A stretch of DNA of 64,000 nt. Source: Nymphaea colorata (Eukaryota; Streptophyta; Magnoliopsida; Nymphaeales; Nymphaeaceae). Every line of letters starts with the position of its first letter. Position 1 is the first letter of the stretch. Below, piece by piece: positions 36,461-48,741 of this stretch. A program made the position numbers and the translations under genes. The notes beneath the pieces were generated by a model that saw only the letters and a program-made list of their open reading frames with translations, was not told the DNA's origin and made no database searches. Location: contig NC_045146.1 in NCBI RefSeq assembly GCF_008831285.2, positions 10,614,972-10,678,971 on the forward strand, read 5' to 3'.

Positions 36461-36469
36461 AAGAATACT

Positions 36470-37480
36470 GTGGTAGTAGTGGATAACATGTCTTTCTATC
36501 TACAGGACCATATCCAGCCGTACACACAAGAAGAGATGGCTGTAATAGCCATCAATGATAGATATATGCATAAGCCATTCGATTTTATTCAAGCCTTTAA
36601 CAAGAAAACAACAACTATAAGAATCGAAGCTGATGAGCCAAAGCCCATCAAGAGGCTCATATACAAGGTGAAAGAGGCTCCCATAGCTATAAAGTTTCCT
36701 TTTAAGGTGTCTCAAAGAGTGAATCAAGAAAAAAGAAAATAAGATAGAAAATTAACCAAAATCTTCTTCAGTAGCTGAAGAAAGAGTAGCTCAGTAGGTC
36801 CTTAACATCCCACTAAATATCTCTATTTTGGACCTCATAAATGCCAATACACAAGACTACTATAGAGGAAGTGCTCAAAAACATTAAGCTCAAATCTAGC
36901 ACCACTTTAGAAACCCCAGCATAGACCATTAACTCGGTTATGGTAAAATCTCCAATCATGTTCTCAGATAACGATCTCCTGAAACCTCATAAGTTCCACA
37001 ACAATATACTTTATATTGTAGTAAGGACTCGTGGTATGAGTGTCCTCCATGTACTAATAGATGAAGGGAGCAGTCTAAATATTTGCTTGGTGATGATAGC
37101 CAAAGCCTTGGGCCTCAAAAATGAACATTATACAACAGATGATATGACCATTGATGGATTTGATAGGAGCAAGAGGATGGTAAAAGGCAAGATATATCTA
37201 GACCCACATATCAACTTCACCGTCCATACGGTACTCTTCTATGTGGTGGATGTACCACCATCTTACAATTTATGACTCAGGAGGCCATAGATCTATAAGG
37301 TGAATTTCATGCCATCCACTTTGTATCAATGCATCAAATAGGGTCGTGGAAGCACCGTTACAACAATCCTGATTGAGAATCTTGAGGAAAGGCTCCCCCA
37401 ACCTATGGTACTTCACCCAACATGCATAATTGAAATGCGTAGTATTCAGCATCTTGATGTGGTACACCTAAATCACAGCC
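36470..37480 (+). pseudogene. Ogre protease region, broken
   Basis: A linker frame at 36470-36742 is followed by the aspartic protease at 36940-37275. It contains MFSDNDLLKPHKFHNNILYI and the active-site block VLIDEGSSLNIC near 37060 (family D-N/T-G-S, here D-E-G-S). It ends VVDVPPSYNL at a stop where LLGRPWIH is expected; remnants of that continue out of frame. Typical of Tat-clade retropepsins. Confidence 0.78.
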
Positions 37481-37794
37481 TTGACTACTTGGGCATGAAT
37501 GAACTTGAGATTATGGAGAAAGTCAATATGATAGTGGAAGGGGACAACTTTCTACAAGCTTGGTGTTTGAATCAATGAGGCTGTCATCAAAGACTATCCT
37601 TTATACAAACACTTTGCAGAACTATTGTAAGGGCTTTATTTGATAATCAAGATGAGCTACAAATCATACACATGCTTAAGGGTTAATGAAAATAGCATCA
37701 TCAAACCAGTCAGTAGTGGAGCCAGATACAAAGGAACTACAAGTCTCAGCTAGAAGAGGAAACCTAACAAGGGAAGGGCCAACAAGCTGTCTAA

Positions 37795-38024
37795 GAAGAA
37801 GTGAGGAGCTCAAATAGAAAATCATTGTCACCATTTCACTTTTTCTTATCTTTTCTCTGAACTTCTATAGGGATGGTGGGGGTACTCATACTTCAAATTT
37901 TATCAATAAAGTTCAAGTTTTGCACATATTTATGTGTCTATCTCCTCTCTTTTCTTGTTATTTTGTCTCACTATGCCTACTAAATGCACATCCAACTTAT
38001 TTTCTTATCATCATTCTTTACAGG
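37795..38024 (+). other. Possible intron between protease and RT
   Basis: A non-coding, T-rich stretch starts after a basic block (KKRK-like, ending AAGAAGTGAGG) and ends with a strong acceptor, CATTCTTTACAG, before coding resumes (MTFKPIHKL). Ogre elements are known to splice an intron between protease and RT; this position fits. The donor is uncertain. Confidence 0.4.
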
Positions 38025-39540
38025 ATTAAAATGACATTCAAACCGATCCACAAGCTAGTCACTTACCCTAAACATAGACAAATCCACATGTTTGTGAAGG
38101 AAAAAAGAAGATCTAGTTCCAAAAAAAGAATTAGTCAAGCTACCAGAACAAGTAGAACCAGAATTGAACCCTGCCAATTTTTCTCAATTGTAAAGACAAA
38201 GTTCAATCACTTGCCTTGTTTAATGATTCTACCATGGAGGTGAATATTGACACCAAAGAAGATCCCAAAATGATACAAATTGTGTCAATTTTGATTCAGA
38301 AGAAGAAAGAAAACTGGTTCAATTTCTCAAGAGATATAAGGAGGTTTTTGAAACGACATAGTAGTGCACAGGTTAATTCTCAAACCAAGGAGTCACCCAA
38401 TCAAACAAAAACTAAGGAAGTTGGATCAATGAGTTGAGGATGAGGTCAAAGATGGGATGAATGATTTACTCAAGGCCAAGTTTATCAGAACCATTGATTA
38501 CCCTAAATAGCTTGCCAACATAGTGGTCGTACAAAAGAAAAATGAGAAGGTCCAGATCTGCCTTGATTTTCGAGACATCAATCAAGCCACACCCAAGGAT
38601 GACTACCCTTTGCATCATATCGATCTTGGTTTTCTCAATTAGTCAAGCTACCAGAACAAGTAGAACCAGAATTGAACCCTGCCAATTTTTCTCAATTGTA
38701 AAGAGAAAGTTCAATCACTTGCCTTGCTTAATGATTCTGCCATGGAGGTGAATATTGACACCAAAGAAGATCCCAAAATGATACAAATTGTGTCAATTTG
38801 GATTCCGAAGAAGAAAGAAAACTGGTTCAATTTCTCAATAGATATAAGGAGGTTTTTGAAACGACATAGTAGTGCACAGGTTAATTCTCAAACCAAGGAG
38901 TCACCCAATCAAACAAAAACTAAGGAAGTTGGATCAATGAGTTGAGGATGAGGTCAAAGATGGGATGAATGATTTACTCAAGGCCAAGTTTATCAGTACC
39001 ATTGATTACCCTAAATAGCTTGCCAACATAGTGGTCGTACAAAAGAAAAATGAGAAGGTCCAGATCTGCATTGATTTTCGAGACATCAATCAAGCCACAC
39101 CCAAGGATGATTACCCTTTGCATCATATCGATCTTGGTTGATAATACAATAGGTCATGCCATGTTCTCTTTCATGGATGGATATTCCGGCTACAATTAAG
39201 TCAAGCTGGCTCCAAAAGATCAACCCAGTATGCTACTCATCACTCATTGGGGGACTTTTACTATACAGTAATGCCATTTGGAATGAAAATTGCAGGAACA
39301 ACATATCGAAGAACTATGACTACTATATTTCATGATCAAATAGACAATTTTATGGACGCATATGTAGATGATATTCTAGTCAAGTCAAAGACATCCCAAG
39401 ATCATATTGAGGTTTTGACTCAAGTTTTCAATAGGTTGCTCTAATACAAGTTGAGATGAAATTCTCAAAAAAACGTGTTTGGAGTCAAATCAGGCAAACT
39501 CTTGGGATATATGGTGAGTCGAGGTATTGAAATAGATCCA
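38025..39540 (+). pseudogene. Ogre reverse transcriptase with internal duplication
   Basis: The RT N-terminal part (LANIVVVQKKNEKVQICLDF, RDINQATPKDDYPLHHIDLG) occurs twice because of a 508-bp tandem duplication (38131-39139). The palm region follows at 39247-39444: MGDFYYTVMPFGMKIAGTTY and the catalytic YVDD at 39361-39372. It then reads LGYMVSRGIEIDPTK and stops abruptly near 39548, where connection and RNase H should follow. Also carries stops and shifts. Confidence 0.85.
38131..39139 (+). repeat. 508-bp tandem duplication inside RT
   Basis: Copy 1 spans 38131-38638 and copy 2 spans 38639-39139, each starting TTAGTCAAGCTACCAGAAC. About ten scattered single-base differences were seen by eye (for example GACAAA/GAGAAA and ATTCTACC/ATTCTGCC), so the duplication is much younger than the LTR divergence. 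Confidence 0.95.
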
Positions 39541-39548
39541 ACTAAGAC

Positions 39549-40242
39549 ATCTTATGTAGGTTTGGAGTGCCACATGAAATCGTGTCTGACAATTGTACAC
39601 ATTTCAAGAATGAAAGGATGTGTGATTTCTGCTCAAAGTTTAGTATGAAGCATCATTTTTTGGCACCCTACTATCCACAAGAAAATGGACAAGTAGAGGC
39701 AACAAATAAATTTTAATTTGGATCATAGAAAGGATTGTTGAAATTGGCTGAGATTGGCATAAAAAAATACATAATGCATTATGGGCTTACAAGACTACAA
39801 TCAGAACTCCCACTAATGCAACCCTAGCAGAATTGGTATATGACACATATGTGATACTTCCATTACATGTACAAAAAGCCAGCTTACAAGTTCTCATCCA
39901 TTACTAAACTACCCATAGACCAATATAAAAAACCAGATGTTATATTTAGACTTTCTCGATGAGGAAAGATTGTGAGCAGTGGAACATGAAGCGGCATACC
40001 GTGAGGGTAGCTCGACGTTATGCCAAATCAATGATCGAACGAAGTTTCAAAACCAATGAACTAGTGTTATGATCAACCATCTCTTGGAAGAATTGCCCTC
40101 GTGGAAAGTGAGCCCCAAATTGGGAAGGACCTTATGTCATAAAAAAAATTTGTCTAGCAATTCATATTGATTAATTGATGCCGATGGGGTTGAATTGTCT
40201 GATCTTATAAATGCTCTTCATTTGAAGAAATTCTATGTATAG
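39549..40242 (+). pseudogene. Ogre integrase, N-terminal half deleted
   Basis: Integrase core resumes directly after RT: RFGVPHEIVSDN (frame from 39557) and HFLAPYYPQENGQVEATNKF. The usual connection domain, RNase H and integrase zinc domain are absent, pointing to an internal deletion of well over 1 kb. The C-terminal end LNALHLKKFYV-like sequence stops at TAG 40240-40242. Frameshifted in between. Confidence 0.8.
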
Positions 40243-41600
40243 TCTAGTTGCATCAAAATTTTTCTCTCAATATAATTTCTTTTGATGGCCAGACTAGTTT
40301 CTCATCAATATGTAGTACATGCATTCTATTTGTGGCCCTTCATACTATGCCATTTTTTTAATAAAACATCACAAGTTGTAAGAAATGGCCACAACAAATT
40401 TTTCAACATGAACATTTCAAAGTTTTCAAAAATCTAAAAACAATTGGTCCACAAGTCTTCACCTCCAAGTATATGCTAATTTTTCAAGTTTTGTGATATT
40501 TTCAAGTATCGTAAGCTTTCAAGAACACATAGTTTTTCCAGTTCCATACTTTATTGCATATATGTTTTCAAAATTTATACTTTGTGCAAACAAGTTTTCC
40601 AAATTTATATTTCAATGCTTACAATTTTTTCAATCATACACAAGTGTTCAATTTTACACAAGTTTTTCAATTTCATAAAAGTTTTGTGCTTTTTCACATG
40701 ATTTCACAAACAAATTTGACAAGTCATTTTGTGCTTCGCAACACTATTTCCATGCTTCGAGACATATAAGGTTTTCAAATTTCACACTTTAGTGCATATA
40801 AGTTTCTCAAAATTTGTACATCAGTGCACAAGTTGAAAAACGCATGCAACTTTTCAATTTTTTCACATCAGTACGTAAAAGTTTTTAATTCACATGCAAG
40901 TGCAAATAGGTTTTAAGTCTCGCACTTTGGCGCACCCAAATTGTTACAAATTTCATGCTTTCGCATGTGGTTTTGCATTTAGATGTAGCCAGAATTTAAC
41001 AAATTTCTAAAATGATTTTGTGCCTTGGCACAACATTTTTCATGCTTTGGTGCACACAATTTCTACAAGAACATACACTGGTATAAAATTTTGATGGTGA
41101 CCCCAAGTGAACATGCATTCAGCATAAGATTTTGTGCTTTGACCCAACCAAGTAAATTTACCGGCTTACACAAGTTTTGAAACTCTTGTATTATGGTATA
41201 TGATTTAGTGCTTCAACAACCTCAAGTGAACGTGCCTCGGCATAAGATTTCGCACCCCCCCCCCAACGCAAATGTACTAGTGCATAATTTTCTCGTGTTT
41301 TGTTGTAAGATGTCATACTTCGGCACACACAAATAATCAAATTGGTATAAGATTTTGTATTTTGGAGCCTCCAAGTAAACGTGCCTTGACGTAATATTTC
41401 ACGCTTTGGTGCACCCAAGTAAATGTACTAGTCTACATAAGTTTCAAATCTTTTGCATTCTAGTACAAAATTTTTGTGCTGCACCCAAATATTACTGACT
41501 TTGACTCTCAATTAAAACAAGAGTTTACCAAGAATCAATTAAAGAACAAGAGACTGAGTTGACCTGAGCAAAACAGGCAAAACGTTAAAAAAAAAGCATT
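40243..41600. repeat. Ogre 3' region: degenerate short repeats
   Basis: Repeats of a loose pattern such as TTTCATGCTTTGGTGCACAC and CAAGTTTTNCAAATTTCA at irregular 40-90 bp spacing, strongest 40480-41480. Non-coding. Ogre elements commonly carry tandem repeats between integrase and the 3' LTR. Confidence 0.6.
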
Positions 41601-42270
41601 GGGAGCTCGGGGCAAATGTAGTCGTTCCATTAGATTAGTACTTGAAAGTGTTAGATAGGTGTAAAGTTGATTTGCACCTTTCTGCAAAATTGTATGATCT
41701 ATGAACATTTGTCTAGTTATGTCTTCTAAAGCCTTCTAAGCTCGACCAAGTAAATCCAAATGGTGTTTTACACCTGGTACCCTAAGGCCAACTGGTCTAG
41801 GAGCTGTCGATCCAAAACTCATCGCAAGGATTCAATAAAAAGCCCGATAGATAGGACATTGCACAAGACAAAACTACATGACCATCAAAACAATGGAGCC
41901 TCGTAGTAACCTATGGGGTGATGAGATGTTTCCCCTATGGGTGAAGGTCAACCTGAAATATCAAGGAAACATGAACAAGAACAATAACAAAAGAGACAAA
42001 AATGGCCAAATGTAAGAACAAAATGCATGCTTGGAAACCAAGGGCGACCAAGTCCAAGAATTCTTTGATGTTAAAAAAACATAAGCTTCTTGTCATTATA
42101 AAGGGAGTCAAGATAGTGACAAATCCTACACTAAAAAAAATAAAGAGCGACTCTTCCTTGGCTTAAGATTTGGAAATAAAAGAACAATTGTTTTAGATGA
42201 GTTTCATAACATTAGCTGAAAACTTTTGATTCTACAAAAACAAAATCATGCAAGTCCTTACAAGATACAA
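41601..42270. other. Ogre 3' untranslated region, no gene
   Basis: Non-coding sequence between the two repeat blocks; no domain recognised. Confidence 0.5.
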
Positions 42271-42625
42271 GAGATACAAGCAAAAGACTTTCATCAATTT
42301 TTACTAGCATTTTTACAAGTCCACAAGTATTCATAAGCACTCGCATGAGATTTTTGCGTTTCCAAATAGACAAGTATAAAAGTACATGCATTTCATTGCA
42401 TGAATTTTACAAGTATTTCACAAGCACTCACATGAGATTTTCATGCTCCAGCATGAACAAGCATACAAGCACATGCATTGCATGAATTTTACAAGCATTT
42501 TCACAAGCACTCACATTTTATGTGAGATTTTCGCACTTTGGTGCACACATGCAAACAAGTACTGCAATGCATATATTTCACTAGCATTTTCAAACATTTT
42601 CACAAGCATCACACCAATATTCACA
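42271..42625 (+). repeat. Minisatellite of ~80-100-bp units in the Ogre 3' region
   Basis: About four units, each with CACAAGCACTCACATGAGATTT and TGCATTGCATGAATTTTACA-like blocks (or degenerate forms). Units begin near 42290, 42410, 42492 and 42580. Confidence 0.75.
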
Positions 42626-42709
42626 TTGGGACATCTTTTCTAATCATTTCAAATTGGATTTTCCTTTTCAAAAATTTAATTTCAAAAATATCGTCATTTT
42701 CAGGATAAG

Positions 42710-45700
42710 TGTTTGGTCCTTACCACTAAGCACGGTTCTTGTTTCAGTAACAAAGAAGGGTATATGTGAATGACTATTTTACCCTTTAACATAAGATTTT
42801 TGAAAACAAAATTTCAAGAACAAAGGGCCATTACTAAGTTAAACAAACACTTTTCACACCAATATTGAACACTAGACCCAGATCATCTAGGTCATCCAAA
42901 CTAAAAAATTACTATTTTAGCCCTACATCCCAGCATTGTGCCCAAAAAAGTAGGGATTTTCACCAAAATTTCTGAGAATTGCCAAACATTTGAGCCATCA
43001 GGCCATTTCTCAACTTTGCATGAACACAAGAGTCACCAAAGTTTGCTCACCAGAGTTATTCCAATCTAAAGCCAGCTCCCCTACAGCTCAAATTAGCTCT
43101 TAAAATTTAAAATTGTCACCTTTAGCTCGCTCTTAAAATTTAAAATTTTCATCTTTAGCTCAACCAAGTCAAAACAAGTTTACCTTAATGGAGAGAAAGT
43201 TTCATTTCACTAATTTTGAGTCACACAACCTAAGTTTTAGTCATATACTAACTTGTATATTTCTATTGGGTCTTTCTCTCACTTGTTTTTAGGGGTTTAG
43301 CTGAATTTAAGCTCAACTTGATAGAGTGAGTGGAAACCGAGTTGAGATTATGTTTATCATAAGTAAATCAATACTTTGTTAGTTTGGTTTGAGTTCATTC
43401 CTTTCAGTTTGAGTTCAATTCAGTTTTAAAGGTGGTGGAGCTCATTCCTAGTACTTGCTATACTTTCTAAACTATTGTTAACTTCAATTTTACAAAATTA
43501 AAGAAAATTTCTCCAATCTTTCAGCATGTTCTTACATGAAAGTAGCTTTTTCAAGTACCCTCAGCTCCATACGAGGAAATTTTAATAAAAAACTCATTTT
43601 TATGGCCTTCTTTGATTTCCTTTATAAATGTTTCGCATATGGCTTAAATAAATTTTGTTTTTGATTTTTACAGCAATGAAAGAGGAAATTTTCAGCAAGA
43701 TTTTAACCAAACCCTGTTTAGGAACTTGGCCATAGACTGGTTTAGTTAGATCGAGAAAATTCATCTAGTGCTATGGGAATGCACATAGGGGAAAAATGGT
43801 TTATTTGCTTTTTTAACCATATACTTCTGCATAAACATAGGATACATATTATATATACCTTGGTTTATGATTTTCTTTGATTCTAGAACCTTAGTTCATG
43901 TCAGTCCACTTATTTGAATCAATTTCAGCCTAAAATCATACACAAAAATATTTTTGTCATTTGTCATAATCCACATATTTTTTCATAAAACTTAATTTAA
44001 GAGCCACAGCAACTTAAGTTAGCATTTCATAAACATTTCATGGATCTACTAGGCCTAACCCAGGCCCAACCTATCCAACTCCTCACTAAAACCGAATGTT
44101 CCATAGGCAGCACCTACGTTGAGTCTATGCCCAGCCAAGGTTTGAACCCAATTTTTCAAAACTGAACCTAACCTAGGTCCAGTCCATGTCATACAACTTG
44201 AACTCACCTAGCCCAGCTCGAGCCAGGTTTAGGTACTTGCTATTTTCATATCTCCATTTCATACTTCTGATCCAAATCATATATCCAAGTCTTATGTCAA
44301 TGCCTGGATCTCATATTCATGGTTTAGGTCTTACCTATCATTAATAGATCTATATCTATTATTCTCCTTTTAAATTGCATATATATTTGGATTGATCTTC
44401 CAGAATTTTCCTAGAATCTGAACTTGGATTTGGGTCTCGACATTAAAACCAAATCCATGATCCACATGTGATCTTAAAGCACATTATATCTAAAAAATGT
44501 ATCATGATTTTCTCACTCCATGCTTAATGTCAATTCACATATAAGCATGTGAAATGTGTGGAATGCTTTATTGAGAGCTCTAGAGCATACAAACTTGAAA
44601 TCGGTTTTTTTATGTGGTTGAGATGAACTTTTTTTTTTTATTTATATCAGGTTTTATAATAAGGATTAAAAATGTGTTCTATTCTTTTTGTATTCCCACT
44701 TTATTAATTCTCCATGCTTAATGTCAATCAAAACACTTTATCAAGAATCAAAGAGCACTTCTCCATGCATGTGTAGCTTTTTACAGAATCAAATTTGGAG
44801 TCCAGATGATAACACAATGAACATTTTTCCACTTAAAAACATATTTGAACCTATAATTTTGTTCTTTTGGGAGGTGAGCGTGTCTAGGGGGTAACAACCT
44901 CTCTCCTATAAAGAGGGTTTTTTCCTTTGATCAAAAATCTCAAGGGAGTAAACCCCTCTCTCCTATAAAGAGGGCTTTTGCTTTGAGCTATTCCTTGAGA
45001 ATCCTAAAACCTTGATAAAATTCAACTGGGATTAAAAAAAAGGGGTCTAGCTCAAAAAAGTTAAATTTTTAAGAATATTAGTCTAAGTCTTGTTCAGGCT
45101 GCATTAGCTCTCAACCTATACTCAACCGGACTCAGTGGTGGAGGTTGTGGGAGTAGGCTCAGCTGGGGTACCAACTTCAGGTAATTTGCTTTTCCCTCTT
45201 CTTTCTTTTCTTATTTGTAGTTTAGTTCTTTTTCTTATGCATATTAAGTTTAGTTTTGCTTTTAGCATGTCTAGTTTAGTTCAATCAAACGTTTTTAAAC
45301 ACTCATTCATATCAAATGAATGAAATATCTATCATATATCACACGGTTTGACTAAGTCCAAACACATTTACGGTTAAACCCATCCTAAGTAGGTTCAAAC
45401 CCAATGTAAGCAAGACTAAACCCAGTCATTTTGACCAACTTAGCCTTAGTTCATTTGGTTCTTGGATATCAATTTGAATTATTGCATTAAAATCATAAAC
45501 CTCATGCTGATTCAAACCTGGAACTTAAACCAAATTTTAGCATACTTTGTTTTTTATCCCAAATATTGAATTATGAATTTTGGATTATGTATCTTGAATT
45601 GTGGATCTGGGCTCTAGATTTTGGATCTGGATTTTAGGTTTTGGATTTTGGATCAGATTTTGCACCATGATTGGATTATAAATATTATATCAATATTCAC

Positions 45701-46352
45701 ATTATCATAGCTTTGAGAAATCCCATCGTGAATACAAGATCAAACCTATTGGATTTCTAACCTTGCTTTTTGAATCAAGAGTCCTATTGATATGGTATGG
45801 TATTTTGGATTTCTATGACAGCTCTAATTCAAATTTAGAATGAGAATCTTATAAATCTCCTCGATTTTGATTTCAATTTTTGGATTTAGATTCAGATTTT
45901 CCTGTTAGGTCTACGTTCTGCACCCAAGTCTCAATAGCAACTCAACTTTAAGTCTATATGACCTAGTTTTTACATGCATCATATTAGATTTAGGGCATCA
46001 ATTTGTATTGATTTATGATGATCTGGATATGAATAGACTTTAGATTAATTTCTTCTTGTTTATTAGTCCATTTTTAAGATCTACTTAGACTTTAAAACAT
46101 GCATGACTTTAAAATTTTAGGGCATGTATGTTTTCTTAGGTTTTGGATGACATTTATATTTAAGAATTGGAACATTTGGTCTAGTCCTTGGTATGATTAC
46201 CAAAGGTGCCAGAAACGGTCAAACCTCGTACCAACAAGTCAGGTCCTATTTTTAGAATCCCGCATATGGAAATAGAGGTAACTGCAGATATGATATCCCA
46301 TTTTATTATGGTTTTCATGTAAGATTTGATAAAAAAAAAATTCACGTAAATA
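42710..46352 (+). repeat. 3' LTR of the Ogre-type element (about 3.64 kb)
   Basis: Aligns with 28793-32852. It has one copy of the 160-bp unit instead of three. Its promoter region has its own small duplication: CCTCTCTCCTATAAAGAGGG occurs near 44897 and again near 44955, giving two TATA-like boxes. The end before the Copia gag junction is TAAATA. A clear polypurine tract was not found at the start, so the edge is approximate. Confidence 0.85.
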
Positions 46353-46379
46353 ATGGTTGAGTCAAAGTAAGAACCAACT

Positions 46380-46855
46380 GACAGCCTGTTTTAGGCTTAT
46401 GCTAAATCAGGAATTTCTGCTTGTGTAAGCATTTACACCTTTGCTACACCATATTTAAGAGGCAAGGCAGATGAAAATCAAGCAACCATTGTCCTTTCAA
46501 GATGAGTTTTCTAACAATGCATCACAAAATGGTTGTATGGCATTTAGCCTTTCATATGCAGCCTACACAGTGCAAAATATCAAGTCATGTCATGGTCCGC
46601 TAGTTGGATATGAAAAATCTTTTGTTCTATTTGTAAGAACCTACTAACATTCTTCCCATGAGAATAAGTGTTGCATAGATGATCCCACATACGCTTAGCA
46701 GTCTTGTAATAGCATAACCCACTAATGGTTTGTTGTTGAAAACCATCCATGACCCATGCCATAACAATGCTATTATCTTCAGTCCATGTAGCATGCTTTC
46801 TCACCTTTTTTTTTAGGTTCATCATTCTTTATAGTGTAACCTTTTTGATGTCCCA
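46380..46855 (-). pseudogene. Copia gag, separated from its pol by the Ogre insertion
   Basis: Minus-strand gag core: KKKVRKHATWTEDNSIVMAW, then YYKTAKRMWDHLCNTYSHGK and FLQIEQKIFHIQ, the usual Copia gag blocks. Frameshifted continuation toward 46380 reads AEIPDLA and NRLSVGS, the end of the gag core. The expected next domain, a zinc knuckle, lies at 28.72 kb on the same strand just beyond the Ogre's other end. The N-terminus is missing: at about 46855 the sequence changes to a gypsy LTR fragment. Confidence 0.85.
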
Positions 46856-47560
46856 CTGTTCGCACCCCACCCCTTTCTCAAAGGGTGTCGAAATGTGAAT
46901 TAGTAAAATTCTTTTAAAATTGAGGGTTTTGAGGAAAAATTTTTAAGAGAAAGGGATCCATCTGTCGGTACGAGGTTCAACCATTCTTGTCACCTTTACT
47001 AGGGGTGATTGGACAAAGGACTAAGGATCATTTGAATTAAGTACGAGTTATTGATGCAAATCCTACATGCTTGTGCATTGAGGTTTTGGATTCAAGAACC
47101 AAAATTCATTTTGAATAAGTGGTTTGAACTTATTTTGAAAATGAATTTGAAGATTGGAGGGTTTTCAAGTTGATTTAAAAACCTTTGTTTTGGTGCCATT
47201 TGATTTCAAATCCACAATTCTTGAGGATTTTGAAGTTTAAAATTGAGTTCTCTATTGTAAACTCAAGATGATTCATGAGTTGAAATTGTGATCGCCTTAT
47301 GATCAATTTTTGGGAAAATAGCTAAGTTTCCTTAGCAAACAAATTTGATTTTGAATTCTTCTTTTACCAAATCGTGTGATTTGGTTAGATAGAGTTCATT
47401 CTTTTGATGGAACATAGGTTCCAAATTGTTAGAAAACATGTTGTTTTCTAAACATATTTTAGCCAAAATTGTGAATGCATTGCTTATATTCTCTTTTGAA
47501 AACAAGAAATTTTAGAAACCATGGTGTATTTATTAGTTTGTAAAGTTCAAAAGTTAACAT
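46856..47560 (-). mobile_element. LTR fragment of another Ogre/Tat-related gypsy element
   Basis: In reverse complement it reads CCTTAGTCCTTTGTCCAATC, then ACCCCTAGTAAAGGTGAC and GAACCTCGTACCGACAG, then ends near GGGGTGCGAACAGTGGGAC. The same order of blocks (GTCTAGTCCTTGGTCTGATT, ACCCCTGGTAAAGGCACC, CTTGTACTGAC) closes the LTRs at 32.7 and 46.2 kb, but the identity is low, so this is a related family. The outer limit is approximate. Confidence 0.5.
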
Positions 47561-48299
47561 TTTGTTATGCATGGCATGAATTTGAAAAAGTTGTGCATGT
47601 TTTTTCCTTGGTTTCAAGACTGCTGCTTTTCTTCTGGCAGTAGGTACTTGTCATTATCTCCTCCATCACGATCTCACATATTGATAACTCCTCTCCATCT
47701 ACCCCTTCCAATTGGCAAAAAAAGTTTGGTCATCAAGGAGAACACTGTTTTATGCTTAGTTTATTCTAGGCTATGTATCTACTGAATGCATCAAGAGAAA
47801 GAGTGTTCATTGCATGTTAATTGCTCCTCTAAGTCCATTCCAAGTAAAATACAGTTGCAGCTTATTTTCTTAATTGAGCTGGCTTGCTTATATGACACAT
47901 GCCAAATTTTCAATTGATTTGGGAAGATCTAATATTTTTTCCATGATACATATGAGCCATTAAGTTGGAAGAGCATCATCATACTTGTGCTCTTGAATAT
48001 CTGAGTGTTATTATTGCGCCATTGATTATTCAAATTTCTATGGGCAGATATTTGGAATGACATTTTTTTTTCCTATTTCTTCTGCCCATGATTGTGTTTG
48101 TTATCATAATTTCAAAGGGGCTCTACTTACCGCATTTGTAGCTATGTTATTTCTGAGCAGGACCAATACTTTTGCTTTCTTTCTTGTACATGATTGTGGA
48201 TAATGTGTATTGGAGAGATTCAGTATACAAGTTACCATGCTATTCTCTTAAAGATAGGTCTCCATCTTCTTTTATTTATTCTTCAATTACTTTTTTGTG
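47561..48299. other. No gene recognised
   Basis: AT-rich sequence without recognisable coding or repeat structure. Confidence 0.5.
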
Positions 48300-48710
48300 T
48301 TGTCTATAATAGAATGACATTTTTTTATAATATCTAGATTTTAGGATGTCATGTGTATCTATAGAGAGAGGGAAGTCAATGAGTATTTTTTGGCTCACAT
48401 TCTTTTTATATGTTTTATGTACATTTCTTTTGTTGTACTTGGATATTAGGTCATTTATATTTGTAGAGAGAGAAAAAGCAAGAGAGAGAGGGAGCAAGAA
48501 GCAGAGTATATTTTTATTGGTTTACATGTTTTTTTATATGTTTTTATATTTTATTAGGTACTTTTTTTATTGTATCCAGATTTTCAGGTTATTCATTTGT
48601 GTACAGAGAAAGACAAAGCAAGTGAAATTAATTTTTCTTGCATCACATTTTTATATATTTTATTAGGTGTTTTCTTTCATTGTATGTTGATTATAAGTCT
48701 CTCATATGTG

Positions 48711-48741
<31 letters not shown>

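Larger units (their letters stand above)
28793..46352 (+). mobile_element. Ogre/Tat-type Ty3/gypsy retrotransposon, about 17.6 kb
   Basis: Very large element with LTRs of about 4.06 and 3.64 kb, a tRNA-Arg-like primer site, an extra ORF1 with a plant mobile domain ahead of gag, then gag, protease, an intron-like gap, RT, a truncated integrase and a long repeat-rich 3' region. Huge LTRs, an ORF1 upstream of gag and a 3' tandem-repeat region are known traits of Ogre elements. It interrupts the gag of the minus-strand Copia. LTRs are strongly diverged and all ORFs broken, so it is old. The flanking target duplication could not be resolved; the outer edges are good to a few tens of bases. Confidence 0.88.

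Noticed and set aside
38131-39139. Possible assembly artefact for the 508-bp duplication
   Set aside because: About ten scattered differences between copies argue for two real copies, though long reads would settle it.
46580-46825. Stand-alone Copia gag gene
   Set aside because: Same strand and next domain in order as the pol at 25.2-28.7 kb; best read as the other half of a split element.
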